Shown one piece after another: positions 57,103-64,000 of a stretch of DNA of 64,000 bases. Origin of the DNA: Tanticharoenia sakaeratensis NBRC 103193 (GTDB taxonomy: Bacteria > Pseudomonadota > Alphaproteobacteria > Acetobacterales > Acetobacteraceae); assembly GCF_000963885.1 (NCBI RefSeq), contig NZ_BALE01000048.1, positions 124,001 through 188,000 on the forward strand. Reading direction: 5' to 3'. Each line of letters starts with the position of its first letter. The stretch's first letter is position 1. The position numbers were made by a program, and so were the translations under genes. The notes below the pieces were generated by a model that was not told the DNA's origin, did not search any database, and worked only from the letters and a program-made list of their open reading frames with translations.

Positions 57103-57752
57103 CGTGCGAGACTCCTTTCATGCAGCGTGCAGGCGAGGAGGAATTCGAGCCCCTCCATACGGGCCATGGCGCTTTTCATATTCGGCCCCCATACGTAGAC
57201 GCCGTGACCGCGAATGACATAGCCCGCCGGCATGTCGTTCAACAGCGGGGCGACATTGCGAGCCAGTCGCGGGATATCCTGATCGTTGTCGAAGACCGGA
57301 ACGCGGATGGCGGCCGTATGGGTCGTCTGGCCGGCAAAGACCTTCTGAACCTCATAGCCCTCGAGGACGATGGTATCGCGCACGAAACGCGACAGTACGG
57401 TTGCTGCAAGCGAATGGCCGTGCAGGATCGCCTGCGCTTCGGGCTCGTGTTCGTAGATCTGGCAGTGCAGCAGCGTCTCGGCGCTGGGACGATCGCCGGC
57501 GCGCACGGCCTGCCCGTCGAGTCCGACCTCGATCACGTCCGCTTCGGTCAGGAAGCCCTTGTGGCCGCCCGAGCGCGTGATCGCGAAGCGGTCGGAAGAC
57601 AGGCGGCGACTGAGATTGCCCGCCGTTGCGGGCAGGAAGCCGAGCCTGTCCATGCGCCGGCCGGCGGCGACGATCTCGCGTGCCGCGTCGGCCATGGTCT
57701 CACTGCCGGACGCGTGATCGGGCAGCGCGAACGGGGATTCCGGCCAGTCCAT
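57099..57752 (-). CDS. mtnB: Methylthioribulose-1-phosphate dehydratase
   Basis: A 217-residue class II aldolase-fold enzyme. ATAGNLSRRL and TRSGGHKGFLTEADV form the phosphate site, ILHGHSLAAT the zinc-binding His pair, and YVIRGHGVYVWG a third His. It dehydrates methylthioribulose-1-phosphate. First of the mtnB-mtnD-mtnC-ribF run. No mtnA or mtnP lies in the window. Confidence 0.95.
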   Translation of the reverse strand: MDWPESPFALPDHASGSETMADAAREIVAAGRRMDRLGFLPATAGNLSRRLSSDRFAITRSGGHKGFLTEADVIEVGLDGQAVRAGDRPSAETLLHCQIYEHEPEAQAILHGHSLAATVLSRFVRDTIVLEGYEVQKVFAGQTTHTAAIRVPVFDNDQDIPRLARNVAPLLNDMPAGYVIRGHGVYVWGPNMKSAMARMEGLEFLLACTLHERSLAR

Positions 57753-57776
57753 CAGATGGCGTTCGCTCTTGGCCGT

Positions 57777-58064
57777 TCAGCCGCGCGGGGGAGCGGACTG
57801 GGTCCCAGGCTGGGGGGCAGCCGTGGTCGTGTTCTGCGGATAGGGGCCCTGATAGCCCTGTTGCGGATAGCCCGACGGCGGCGCGATGTGACCACCGTTG
57901 GACGGGCCAGCCTCCATCGATTCGTCATCGGACATGTTTTTCTTGAACGATTTGATGCCCTTGGCAAAATCACCCATCATCGTGCTGATCTTGCCGCCGC
58001 CGCCGAACACGACCAGCACGACCGCGAGCACGATCAGCCAATGCAGGGGACTGAGACTACCCAT
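57777..58064 (-). CDS. tatA: Sec-independent protein translocase subunit TatA
   Basis: A 95-residue protein: one N-terminal membrane helix ([20 protein letters not shown]), the amphipathic helix ([18 protein letters not shown]) and a Pro/Gln-rich tail. It forms the Tat pore component for folded protein export. No tatB or tatC adjoins. It ends 24 bp before mtnB on the same strand. Confidence 0.93.
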   Translation of the reverse strand: MGSLSPLHWLIVLAVVLVVFGGGGKISTMMGDFAKGIKSFKKNMSDDESMEAGPSNGGHIAPPSGYPQQGYQGPYPQNTTTAAPQPGTQSAPPRG

Positions 58065-58174
58065 GATCGATCCTCACCTCTTGGCCCCGCTCTCAGACCC
58101 GGGACATATCGGCCTCTCACATGGCCCGGTGTGAAGTGTCTTGCAAGCGCCAAGCGTGCAATCGGCCTTGAACG

Positions 58175-58627
58175 TCACGAGATATCGGGGGCGAACGGCG
58201 TGATGAAACCGAATGTCGGATAGGCTGTACGGCCCAGACCGTGGCTTGGCTTCCACCAGACCCTGACCCGGGTCCAGTCATTCTCGGGCGACACATCGAC
58301 GACAAGTGATCCGTGATCGATCCGTCCAGGCTCCCAGTTCGCCTGATCGACCAGGATGGCCCGCGTGCCCATGGTCCGGCGCACGACGGATACATGTCCG
58401 GAGGGCAGACGCCGGGTCGCCCGGAACACGAGCACGTCGCCAGGGGCCGGGCGGCTCGTGCGGGCATATCGCCCGGCGGATTGCCGCCACCACGACGCGG
58501 CCGAACCCGACAGGTGCAGTCCGGTCACCGAGCGGGCATAGGGCGCGCACTGCACGGAGCCGTTGAAGCCCGATCCGCCGCAGGCTGCCAGCCCAAGGCA
58601 CAGCAGCAGCGCGACCGGGCGTCTCAT
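58175..58627 (-). CDS. CHAP-domain lipoprotein (putative peptidoglycan amidase)
   Basis: A 150-residue lipoprotein with lipobox LAAC (LLLCLGLAACG). QCAPYARSVTGLHLSG gives the CHAP catalytic Cys and SGHVSVVRR the His; PAPGDVLVF lies between them. CHAP enzymes cut peptidoglycan peptides or hydrolyse amides. The ATG overlaps the recX stop (ATGA). Confidence 0.88.
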   Translation of the reverse strand: MRRPVALLLCLGLAACGGSGFNGSVQCAPYARSVTGLHLSGSAASWWRQSAGRYARTSRPAPGDVLVFRATRRLPSGHVSVVRRTMGTRAILVDQANWEPGRIDHGSLVVDVSPENDWTRVRVWWKPSHGLGRTAYPTFGFITPFAPDIS

Positions 58628-59361
58628 GCCGAGCGGAGCGCGATGATCCGCGCTTCCGCTTCGTCAGCGTCCATGGACAGCGCGGCCTCGGCCACATCGC
58701 GCGAGAACCCGGCCCGCGCGAAGATCGCCAGGATCTTCATCCGACCGGCCGCATCGACGTCCGGTGCATCCGCTCGCACCCATGGCCCGAGCCTGCGTTT
58801 GCGGGCCAGCACGAGGGCCGCGCCGAGTTCGGCATCCGCCCCGGCCGCATCGCCCCGCTCGCCCAGTGCCTCGTCCAGGGCTTCGACCGCGATGTCCGCC
58901 TCTACACCGCGCTGGGCCAGATGGGCCGCAACACCCCGTCGCGAACGGCCCGAGCGGGTCAGGCCGCGTGCGCGACTTTCAGCGAAGGCGCGATCGTCCA
59001 ACGCGCCGAGGGTGATCATGTCGACGGCGATCTGCGTGATCGAAGGACGAACGACCGCAATGGCCGAGGCGATCGTCTCGTCGTCCATCCCGGCCCGGGC
59101 GGCCCGCCGTCCCCATGACAGAAGGCGTCGGTTCAATACGGCTTCGAGCCCCTGCCGGGTCGTGGCGAAGCGGGCGAGATGAGCGAGGGCGGCCTCGCGC
59201 AACGCCCGTGCGTCGGGCGGGCCGGGAGGGGGCCCCGCAGGCGTTTCCGTCGTGGGCCCCGGCTGTGCGCGGCGAGACTGGCGACGCCCGCGGCGCGCGG
59301 CGCGTACAGGCGACGGGTCGTCAGGCAGTGCGGGGCGAGGATCGTCGCTGGGTCGGACCAT
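58624..59361 (-). CDS. recX: Regulatory protein RecX
   Basis: A 245-residue protein: an N-terminal basic, Pro-rich extension (about 55 residues) followed by the RecX helical repeats, with ARALREAALAHLARFATTRQ at the start of the fold and GALDDRAFAESRARGLTRSG (core DDRAFAESRA) in the middle. RecX limits RecA filament growth. Start ATG 59361 is taken; in-frame codons upstream lack a ribosome site. No recA adjoins. It is 136 bp from the divergent D-aminopeptidase gene. Confidence 0.88.
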   Translation of the reverse strand: MVRPSDDPRPALPDDPSPVRAARRGRRQSRRAQPGPTTETPAGPPPGPPDARALREAALAHLARFATTRQGLEAVLNRRLLSWGRRAARAGMDDETIASAIAVVRPSITQIAVDMITLGALDDRAFAESRARGLTRSGRSRRGVAAHLAQRGVEADIAVEALDEALGERGDAAGADAELGAALVLARKRRLGPWVRADAPDVDAAGRMKILAIFARAGFSRDVAEAALSMDADEAEARIIALRSA

Positions 59362-59497
59362 GAGGCCAGCATGCCATGAAAGCCCCGATCTTGGGATATG
59401 CCGCTCGCGATATGTCGCCCGGGATCTGGCGATCATTCCATTCGGTTTGCCCTGTCTGGTTTGCGTCCTGCCGCATGCTGGATCAGACTTCATTTCC

Positions 59498-61069
59498 ATG
59501 ACGAAGGACCATGCCCGGCTCGATGCCGCGATCGCGGATCTGCCCTCCCGATACCCCGGCCCCGGGGGCGCCGTGGCGGTGCTCCATCGCGGCGAGGTTC
59601 TGGTGCGTCATGCCTGGGGCTATGCCAATGCGGAGCGTCGGATTGCCTTCACGCCACAGACGCTGTTTCGGATGTGCTCGATCACCAAGCAGTTCACCTG
59701 CAGCCTGGCGCTCGATCTGCTGGGCGACGTATCTGCTCTGGACGATGCAGTGCGCAGGCGGCTTCCGAACCTGATGCAGGCGCCGCCCACGGCACTTCAG
59801 CTCTGCCACAACCAGTCCGGCCTGCGGGATTACTGGGCGGTCGCGATGCTTCTGGGTGCGCCCGCCGAGTCCGCGTTCGGCGATGCGGAAGCGCGCCGGC
59901 TGATCGCCGGCACACGCACGCTCCAGTTCGCGCCCGGCATGCACTATTCCTACGTGAACCAGAATTTCCGCCTGCTGTCCGATGCGCTCGAAGAGCACAC
60001 GGGACGCGGGTTCGCGGAGCTTCTGCAGGCGCGGCTATTCGACAGGTTCGGCATGAACCGTGCCATTCTCGCGGCCGATACGCGGGCGCTGCCCGACGGC
60101 ACGGAAGGCTACGAAGGGACCGAGGCTGCGGGATTCCGGCCGGCTGAAAACCGTGTCATCTGGACCGGGGACGCGGGCCTTGGTGCAAGCCTCGACGACA
60201 TGATCGCGTGGGAGCGCAGTATCGATGCCGGCCGGGACGATCCGGACGCGCTCTACAACCGGCTGTCGCAGCCCGTCACGTTCACAGACGGGGCGCCGGC
60301 GCGATACGGCTTCGGACTTGCCCGCGAGGTGCGGTTTGGCCGCGCGGTCACAGGCCACGGTGGTGCGTTGCGCGGCTGGCGCAGCCATCGGCTCCATGTC
60401 GCCGATGCGCGCGTATCCGTTGTGGTGCTGTTCAACCATATGGCCGATGCGCGTCGGGCGGCCAACGACGTACTGGATGCACTGCTGGATGTGGGGGATG
60501 CCGCCGCACCTTCAGGCCATGCACCCGATACAGGCTTGCCCGGCGTTTATCTCGAGATGGAAACCGGCTTGTCGGCCCGTGTCTCGCTGACGCCGGAAGG
60601 GCGGGTCGGCCTGCGCTATCTGGGCGGCACGGAGATGCTGGAGGTGTTGTCGGACGGGAGCGCGCAGTCGGAGACGGCGCGTCTGGCGCCTTCCGGGTCG
60701 GACCTGTCGATGGTACGGCCGGGCGAGAACCGCACGACCACCTTGCGCCGTGTCGAAGGAAGCGCCGCATCGGACATCGCGGGCACCTATGCCTGCGCCG
60801 AACTGGAGCCTGAGCTGGCTGCCACGCTGACCGTCAGTTCGGCGGGCGGTATCCTATATGGCGGCTTTTCGGGCGCGTTCGGCCTGGGACGCATGGAACG
60901 GCTTCAGCACCTCGCAGGCGACGTCTGGGTTCTGCCCTGCCCGCGCGCGCTGGACGTGGCCCCGCCGGGTGACTGGACGCTGGCCTTTGATCGCGCGCCC
61001 GACGGAACGGTAAGCGGGCTGCGCCTTGGCTGCTGGCTGGCCCGAAACCTGCGGTACGACCGGAGCTGA
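59498..61069 (+). CDS. dap: D-aminopeptidase (penicillin-recognising serine hydrolase)
   Basis: A 523-residue protein closely resembling the Ochrobactrum D-aminopeptidase. The beta-lactamase-fold N-terminus has the SxxK motif SITK (61-64), YxN-like SYVNQN (Tyr152), and HGGALRGWRS as the third motif. Two C-terminal antiparallel barrel domains follow, ending GCWLARNLRYD. No signal peptide is seen. The family releases N-terminal D-amino acids from peptides. ATG 59498 matches the start of homologues. The gene is divergent from recX. Confidence 0.93.
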   Translation: MTKDHARLDAAIADLPSRYPGPGGAVAVLHRGEVLVRHAWGYANAERRIAFTPQTLFRMCSITKQFTCSLALDLLGDVSALDDAVRRRLPNLMQAPPTALQLCHNQSGLRDYWAVAMLLGAPAESAFGDAEARRLIAGTRTLQFAPGMHYSYVNQNFRLLSDALEEHTGRGFAELLQARLFDRFGMNRAILAADTRALPDGTEGYEGTEAAGFRPAENRVIWTGDAGLGASLDDMIAWERSIDAGRDDPDALYNRLSQPVTFTDGAPARYGFGLAREVRFGRAVTGHGGALRGWRSHRLHVADARVSVVVLFNHMADARRAANDVLDALLDVGDAAAPSGHAPDTGLPGVYLEMETGLSARVSLTPEGRVGLRYLGGTEMLEVLSDGSAQSETARLAPSGSDLSMVRPGENRTTTLRRVEGSAASDIAGTYACAELEPELAATLTVSSAGGILYGGFSGAFGLGRMERLQHLAGDVWVLPCPRALDVAPPGDWTLAFDRAPDGTVSGLRLGCWLARNLRYDRS

Positions 61070-61272
61070 ACAGACATGCGCGACATGCGTATCGGCTTCG
61101 TGACGCGATAATACACACGTCCATTTGACGAAAAACCGCTCGGAACGGCATCATGGTCCGTGGCGTGTCGCATGAAGCCCGACCCGATCGCGGGCTCGGG
61201 CCGGCCCTTCGTCGTCCGCCCGAACATTCGCCTTTTTGGCTTCATTCACCCTTCAGATTGATACGAGATACG

Positions 61273-62454
61273 ATGATCGCCCCCTTGATGCCCACGTTCA
61301 ACCGCGCTGACCTCGCTTTCGAGCGGGGGGTCGGCGCCTGGCTGATCACGGCGGACGGGCGACGATTTCTCGATTTCGGCGCCGGCATCGCGGTGTCCGC
61401 GCTCGGCCACGGCCATCCCGAGCTGACGCGGGCGATCGCCGAACAGGCGGCACGCGTGATCCACGTCTCGAACCTCTACCGCATCCCACAGGCCGAGGCG
61501 CTGGCCGAACTGCTGGTCTCCAACAGCTTCGCCGACAGCGTATTCTTCTGCAATTCGGGCGCGGAAGCGAACGAGGGCATGGTCAAGATGGTGCGCCGGG
61601 CGCAGGCCGAGCGCGGCCACCCCGAGCGCACGCGCATCATCTGCTGCGACGGCGCCTTCCACGGCCGCACGCTGGCCATGCTCGCCGCGACCGGCAACCC
61701 GGCCTACCAGAAGGGTTTCGGGCCGGTGGTCGAAGGTTTCGATCATGTGCCGTTCAACAACCTGAACGCCTTGCGCCAGGCGATCACGGCCGAGACGGCG
61801 GCCGTCATGGTCGAGCCGATCCAGGGCGAAAGTGGCGTGCGTGTGCCCGATCCGCAGTTCCTGCGCGCGCTGCGCGCCGCCTGCGACGAATTCGGCCTGT
61901 TTTTGGCGCTGGACGAAGTGCAGACGGGAATGGGCCGAACGGGGCGTCTGTTCGCGCATGAATGGGCGGAGATCCGTCCGGATGTCATCTCGGTCGCCAA
62001 GGGCATCGGCGGCGGTTTCCCGATGGGGGCGATCCTCGCCTCCGAGGAGATCGCGCGCGCGATGACGCCCGGCAGTCACGGCACGACGTTCGGCGGCAAT
62101 CCGCTGGCCTGCGCCGCGGGGCTGGCTGTGCTTCGGGCCATTCTTGAGCCCGGCTTCCTGGCGCAGGTCCAATCCGTCGGCGCGGCATTCGGCGAACAGC
62201 TAGAGCGGCTCGTTCAGGTGCATCCGGCGGTGTTCGAGGCTGTGCGGGGCGTGGGCCTGATGCGCGGGTTGAAATGTCGCGTGCCGGTGGGACCGCTCGT
62301 GAATGCCGCGATGCACGAGGGGCTTTTGTGTGTGCCGGCCGGAGACAACACGATCCGGCTGATTCCGCCGCTGATCGTGGATCGCGATACCTGCGCGCAG
62401 GCGTGCGCCATGCTTGATCGGGCCGCCCGTGCCTATGATGGAGACGCCGCATGA
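61273..62454 (+). CDS. argD: Acetylornithine aminotransferase
   Basis: A 393-residue class III PLP transaminase: LDFGAGIAVSALGHGHP at the start, FCNSGAEANE, CDGAFHGRTLAMLAATG, and SVAKGIGGGFPMG with the PLP lysine. It converts N-acetylglutamate semialdehyde to N-acetylornithine in arginine synthesis. ATG 61273. It overlaps argF by 4 bp (ATGA). Confidence 0.95.
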   Translation: MIAPLMPTFNRADLAFERGVGAWLITADGRRFLDFGAGIAVSALGHGHPELTRAIAEQAARVIHVSNLYRIPQAEALAELLVSNSFADSVFFCNSGAEANEGMVKMVRRAQAERGHPERTRIICCDGAFHGRTLAMLAATGNPAYQKGFGPVVEGFDHVPFNNLNALRQAITAETAAVMVEPIQGESGVRVPDPQFLRALRAACDEFGLFLALDEVQTGMGRTGRLFAHEWAEIRPDVISVAKGIGGGFPMGAILASEEIARAMTPGSHGTTFGGNPLACAAGLAVLRAILEPGFLAQVQSVGAAFGEQLERLVQVHPAVFEAVRGVGLMRGLKCRVPVGPLVNAAMHEGLLCVPAGDNTIRLIPPLIVDRDTCAQACAMLDRAARAYDGDAA

Positions 62455-63437
62455 GTGCTGCGACCAGCCAGCCGGACGCGACCCCGATCCGGCATTTCCT
62501 CGAACTCCGCGATCTCGATGCCGCGACGCTGCGCGGGATCGTGGACCTCGCCATGAACGTGAAGGCGATGCAGCGCGGACGGACCCGTCCGCTGCATCCC
62601 GCGCGGCCGCTCGAAGGCCGCACGCTGGGTCTGCTGCTGTCCAAGCCCTCGACCCGGACGCGTCTGTCGTTCGAGGTGGGCATGCGCCAGCTCGGCGGTT
62701 CGGTATCCGTCATGCAGCCGGGCGAGATGCAGATCGGGCGCGGCGAGAGCCTGGCCGATACGGCACGCGTCCTGTCGCGCTTTCTCGATGCCGTCGTGGT
62801 GCGCAGCGGCGATGCGGAACAGGTCGCGGAACTGGCGCGCTGGAGCACGATCCCGATCATCAACGGGCTGACGCCACGCTCGCATCCAGTGCAGATCCTG
62901 GCCGACATCATGACGTTCGAGGAGCATCGCGGCCCGATTGCCGGGCGCCGCATCGCCTGGGTCGGCGACGGCAACAATGTCGCGACCTCCTGGATCGAGA
63001 CAGCCGCACGGTTCGGCTTTACCATCGCGCTGGCAACGCCCGCGGACATGGCGCCCGATCCCCAGGCGGTTGCGTGGGCACGCAGCGAAGGCGCCACGGT
63101 CGAGCTGACACAGGACAGCCGTGCTGCCGTGCGCGATGCCGATTGCGTCGTGACCGACACGTGGGTCAGCATGTCGGATCAGGCGTCTGATGCGCGCCTG
63201 AAGACCCTTGCACCCTACAGCGTCACGTCCGATCTGATGAACGCAGCCGATCCCAGGGCGTTGTTCATGCATTGCCTGCCTGCCCATGTCGGGGAGGAGG
63301 TGTCCGAGGACGTCTTCGAAGGGCCGCAATCCGTCGTGTTCGACGAGGCGGAAAACCGGCTTCACGCCCAGAAGGGGCTGCTGCTGTGGGCGCTTGGCGG
63401 TCCGGGGTGGCGGCGCTTCGGCGTCGAGCCCGCCTGA
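62451..63437 (+). CDS. argF: Ornithine carbamoyltransferase
   Basis: A 328-residue enzyme with the carbamoyl phosphate motif SKPSTRTRLSF (67-71 STRTR), HPVQILADIMT and the ornithine loop MHCLPAHVGEEV. It makes citrulline from ornithine. Coupled to argD before and followed 34 bp later by hslO, a standard alphaproteobacterial order. Confidence 0.97.
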   Translation: MSAATSQPDATPIRHFLELRDLDAATLRGIVDLAMNVKAMQRGRTRPLHPARPLEGRTLGLLLSKPSTRTRLSFEVGMRQLGGSVSVMQPGEMQIGRGESLADTARVLSRFLDAVVVRSGDAEQVAELARWSTIPIINGLTPRSHPVQILADIMTFEEHRGPIAGRRIAWVGDGNNVATSWIETAARFGFTIALATPADMAPDPQAVAWARSEGATVELTQDSRAAVRDADCVVTDTWVSMSDQASDARLKTLAPYSVTSDLMNAADPRALFMHCLPAHVGEEVSEDVFEGPQSVVFDEAENRLHAQKGLLLWALGGPGWRRFGVEPA

Positions 63438-63471
63438 AGGATCGCCCCGGAAACTCTTGGCCGATGGATAC

Positions 63472-64000
63472 ATGATCGACACACCGATCTTTCTCGATAC
63501 CGACCGCCCCGATGTGCCCGATACGGTCGTGCCGCGCGGCGTCGTGCCGTTTCACCTGCGCCACGCGCCTGTGCGCGGTCGCATGGTGCAGCTCGGTCCC
63601 TTGGCCGAGGCCCTGTTGTCGCGCCGCACGCTCGACGATGCGGCAATGCGGCTCGGGGGCGAGGCGCTGGCGCTGGTCGCAGCCCTGTCGGCGACCCTGA
63701 AATTTCAGGGCTCGTTTTCGCTGCAGATCAAGGGCGACGGGCCCGTCTCGACGCTTGTCACCGACAGTTCGGACAGCGGTGCGCTGCGGCTCTATATCAA
63801 GGCCGATACCGAGGGCGGCGCCGGACTGCCTGCGGACACGAGTGCCGGAGCATTGCTCGGCGCAGGCTATCTGGCCTTCACGGTGGATCCCGGCGGCGAT
63901 ACGGAGCGCAGCCAGGGTATCGTGGAGATCACCGGCGACAGCCTCGCCGAGATGGCGATGCACTATTTCGAAACCAGCGAGCAGCACGCCTGCTGGATCA
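63472..64000 (+). CDS. hslO: Hsp33 family redox chaperone, 3' end cut by window
   Basis: The first 176 residues of Hsp33: VRGRMVQLGPLAEALLSR near the N-terminus, LKFQGSFSLQIKGDGPVSTL (core FSLQIKGDGPVSTLV) and GIVEITGDSLAEMAMHYFE. The C-terminal zinc-binding CxC/CxxC redox switch lies beyond the window. It holds unfolding proteins during oxidative heat stress. Confidence 0.95.
   Translation, partial: MIDTPIFLDTDRPDVPDTVVPRGVVPFHLRHAPVRGRMVQLGPLAEALLSRRTLDDAAMRLGGEALALVAALSATLKFQGSFSLQIKGDGPVSTLVTDSSDSGALRLYIKADTEGGAGLPADTSAGALLGAGYLAFTVDPGGDTERSQGIVEITGDSLAEMAMHYFETSEQHACWI

Overview
The window is about 64 kb of high-GC alphaproteobacterial chromosome, most likely from an acetic acid bacterium (Acetobacteraceae). 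The reasons are a membrane-bound PQQ glucose dehydrogenase of the periplasmic sugar-oxidation type, an alphaproteobacterial rpoH, an rluD-type gene directly before rpoH, a hisZ regulatory subunit, a DUF3035-type lipoprotein beside lspA, and argD-argF-hslO. The species cannot be fixed from the sequence. No insertion sequence, prophage, CRISPR array or rRNA gene was seen. Two tRNA genes are present: Asp(GUC) and Leu(CAA).

Layout: (1) 1-8.8 kb is an accessory region. It has a secreted nucleoside-hydrolase-like protein (cut by the window start), a TonB-dependent receptor, a LacI-type regulator with a perfect 16-bp operator, a GMC flavin oxidoreductase translationally coupled to a xylose-isomerase-like TIM barrel, an aquaporin-family channel with altered NPA motifs, and a TetR regulator. 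(2) 8.9-13.5 kb holds tRNA-Asp, a small membrane protein/XRE pair, a polysaccharide-export type ABC transporter, and an old-yellow-enzyme/ArsR pair around a perfect dyad, followed by TspO. (3) 13.6-25 kb is mostly housekeeping: pseudouridine synthase, rpoH, a membrane-anchored pseudokinase with a small membrane partner, purA, hisZ, serC, tRNA-Leu, an MFS carrier and argC. (4) 25-37 kb has an AI-2E-family permease, a 1.1-kb gene-free stretch, an amino-acid permease, mazG, glucose dehydrogenase, a chemoreceptor and an OmpA-like porin. (5) 37-47 kb has a DMT exporter, parE, small envelope proteins, a cysteine-free Rrf2 regulator divergent from a cysteine synthase, and a quinone oxidoreductase/MarR pair with two matching operator copies. 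(6) 45.4-51.4 kb is a minus-strand run ileS-lspA-lipoprotein-mutL. (7) 51.6-59.4 kb has an SRAP/HMCES protein, several small secreted or helical proteins, and a minus-strand series recX, CHAP lipoprotein, tatA, mtnB, mtnD, mtnC, ribF and a frameshifted acetyltransferase, most of them joined by ATGA overlaps. (8) 59.5-64 kb has a D-aminopeptidase and argD-argF-hslO.

How the genes work together: glucose dehydrogenase feeds electrons from periplasmic glucose oxidation to ubiquinone. The mtn genes salvage methylthioadenosine sulfur, although mtnA and mtnP are not in the window. argC, argD and argF belong to arginine synthesis. The best candidate for an undescribed system is the 1-6.8 kb LacI-controlled locus. 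There, outer-membrane uptake, a periplasmic ribohydrolase-like protein, a flavoprotein sugar oxidase and a sugar isomerase/epimerase-like enzyme could form a pathway for a nucleoside- or glycoside-like substrate. Functions there are inferred from family and context only.
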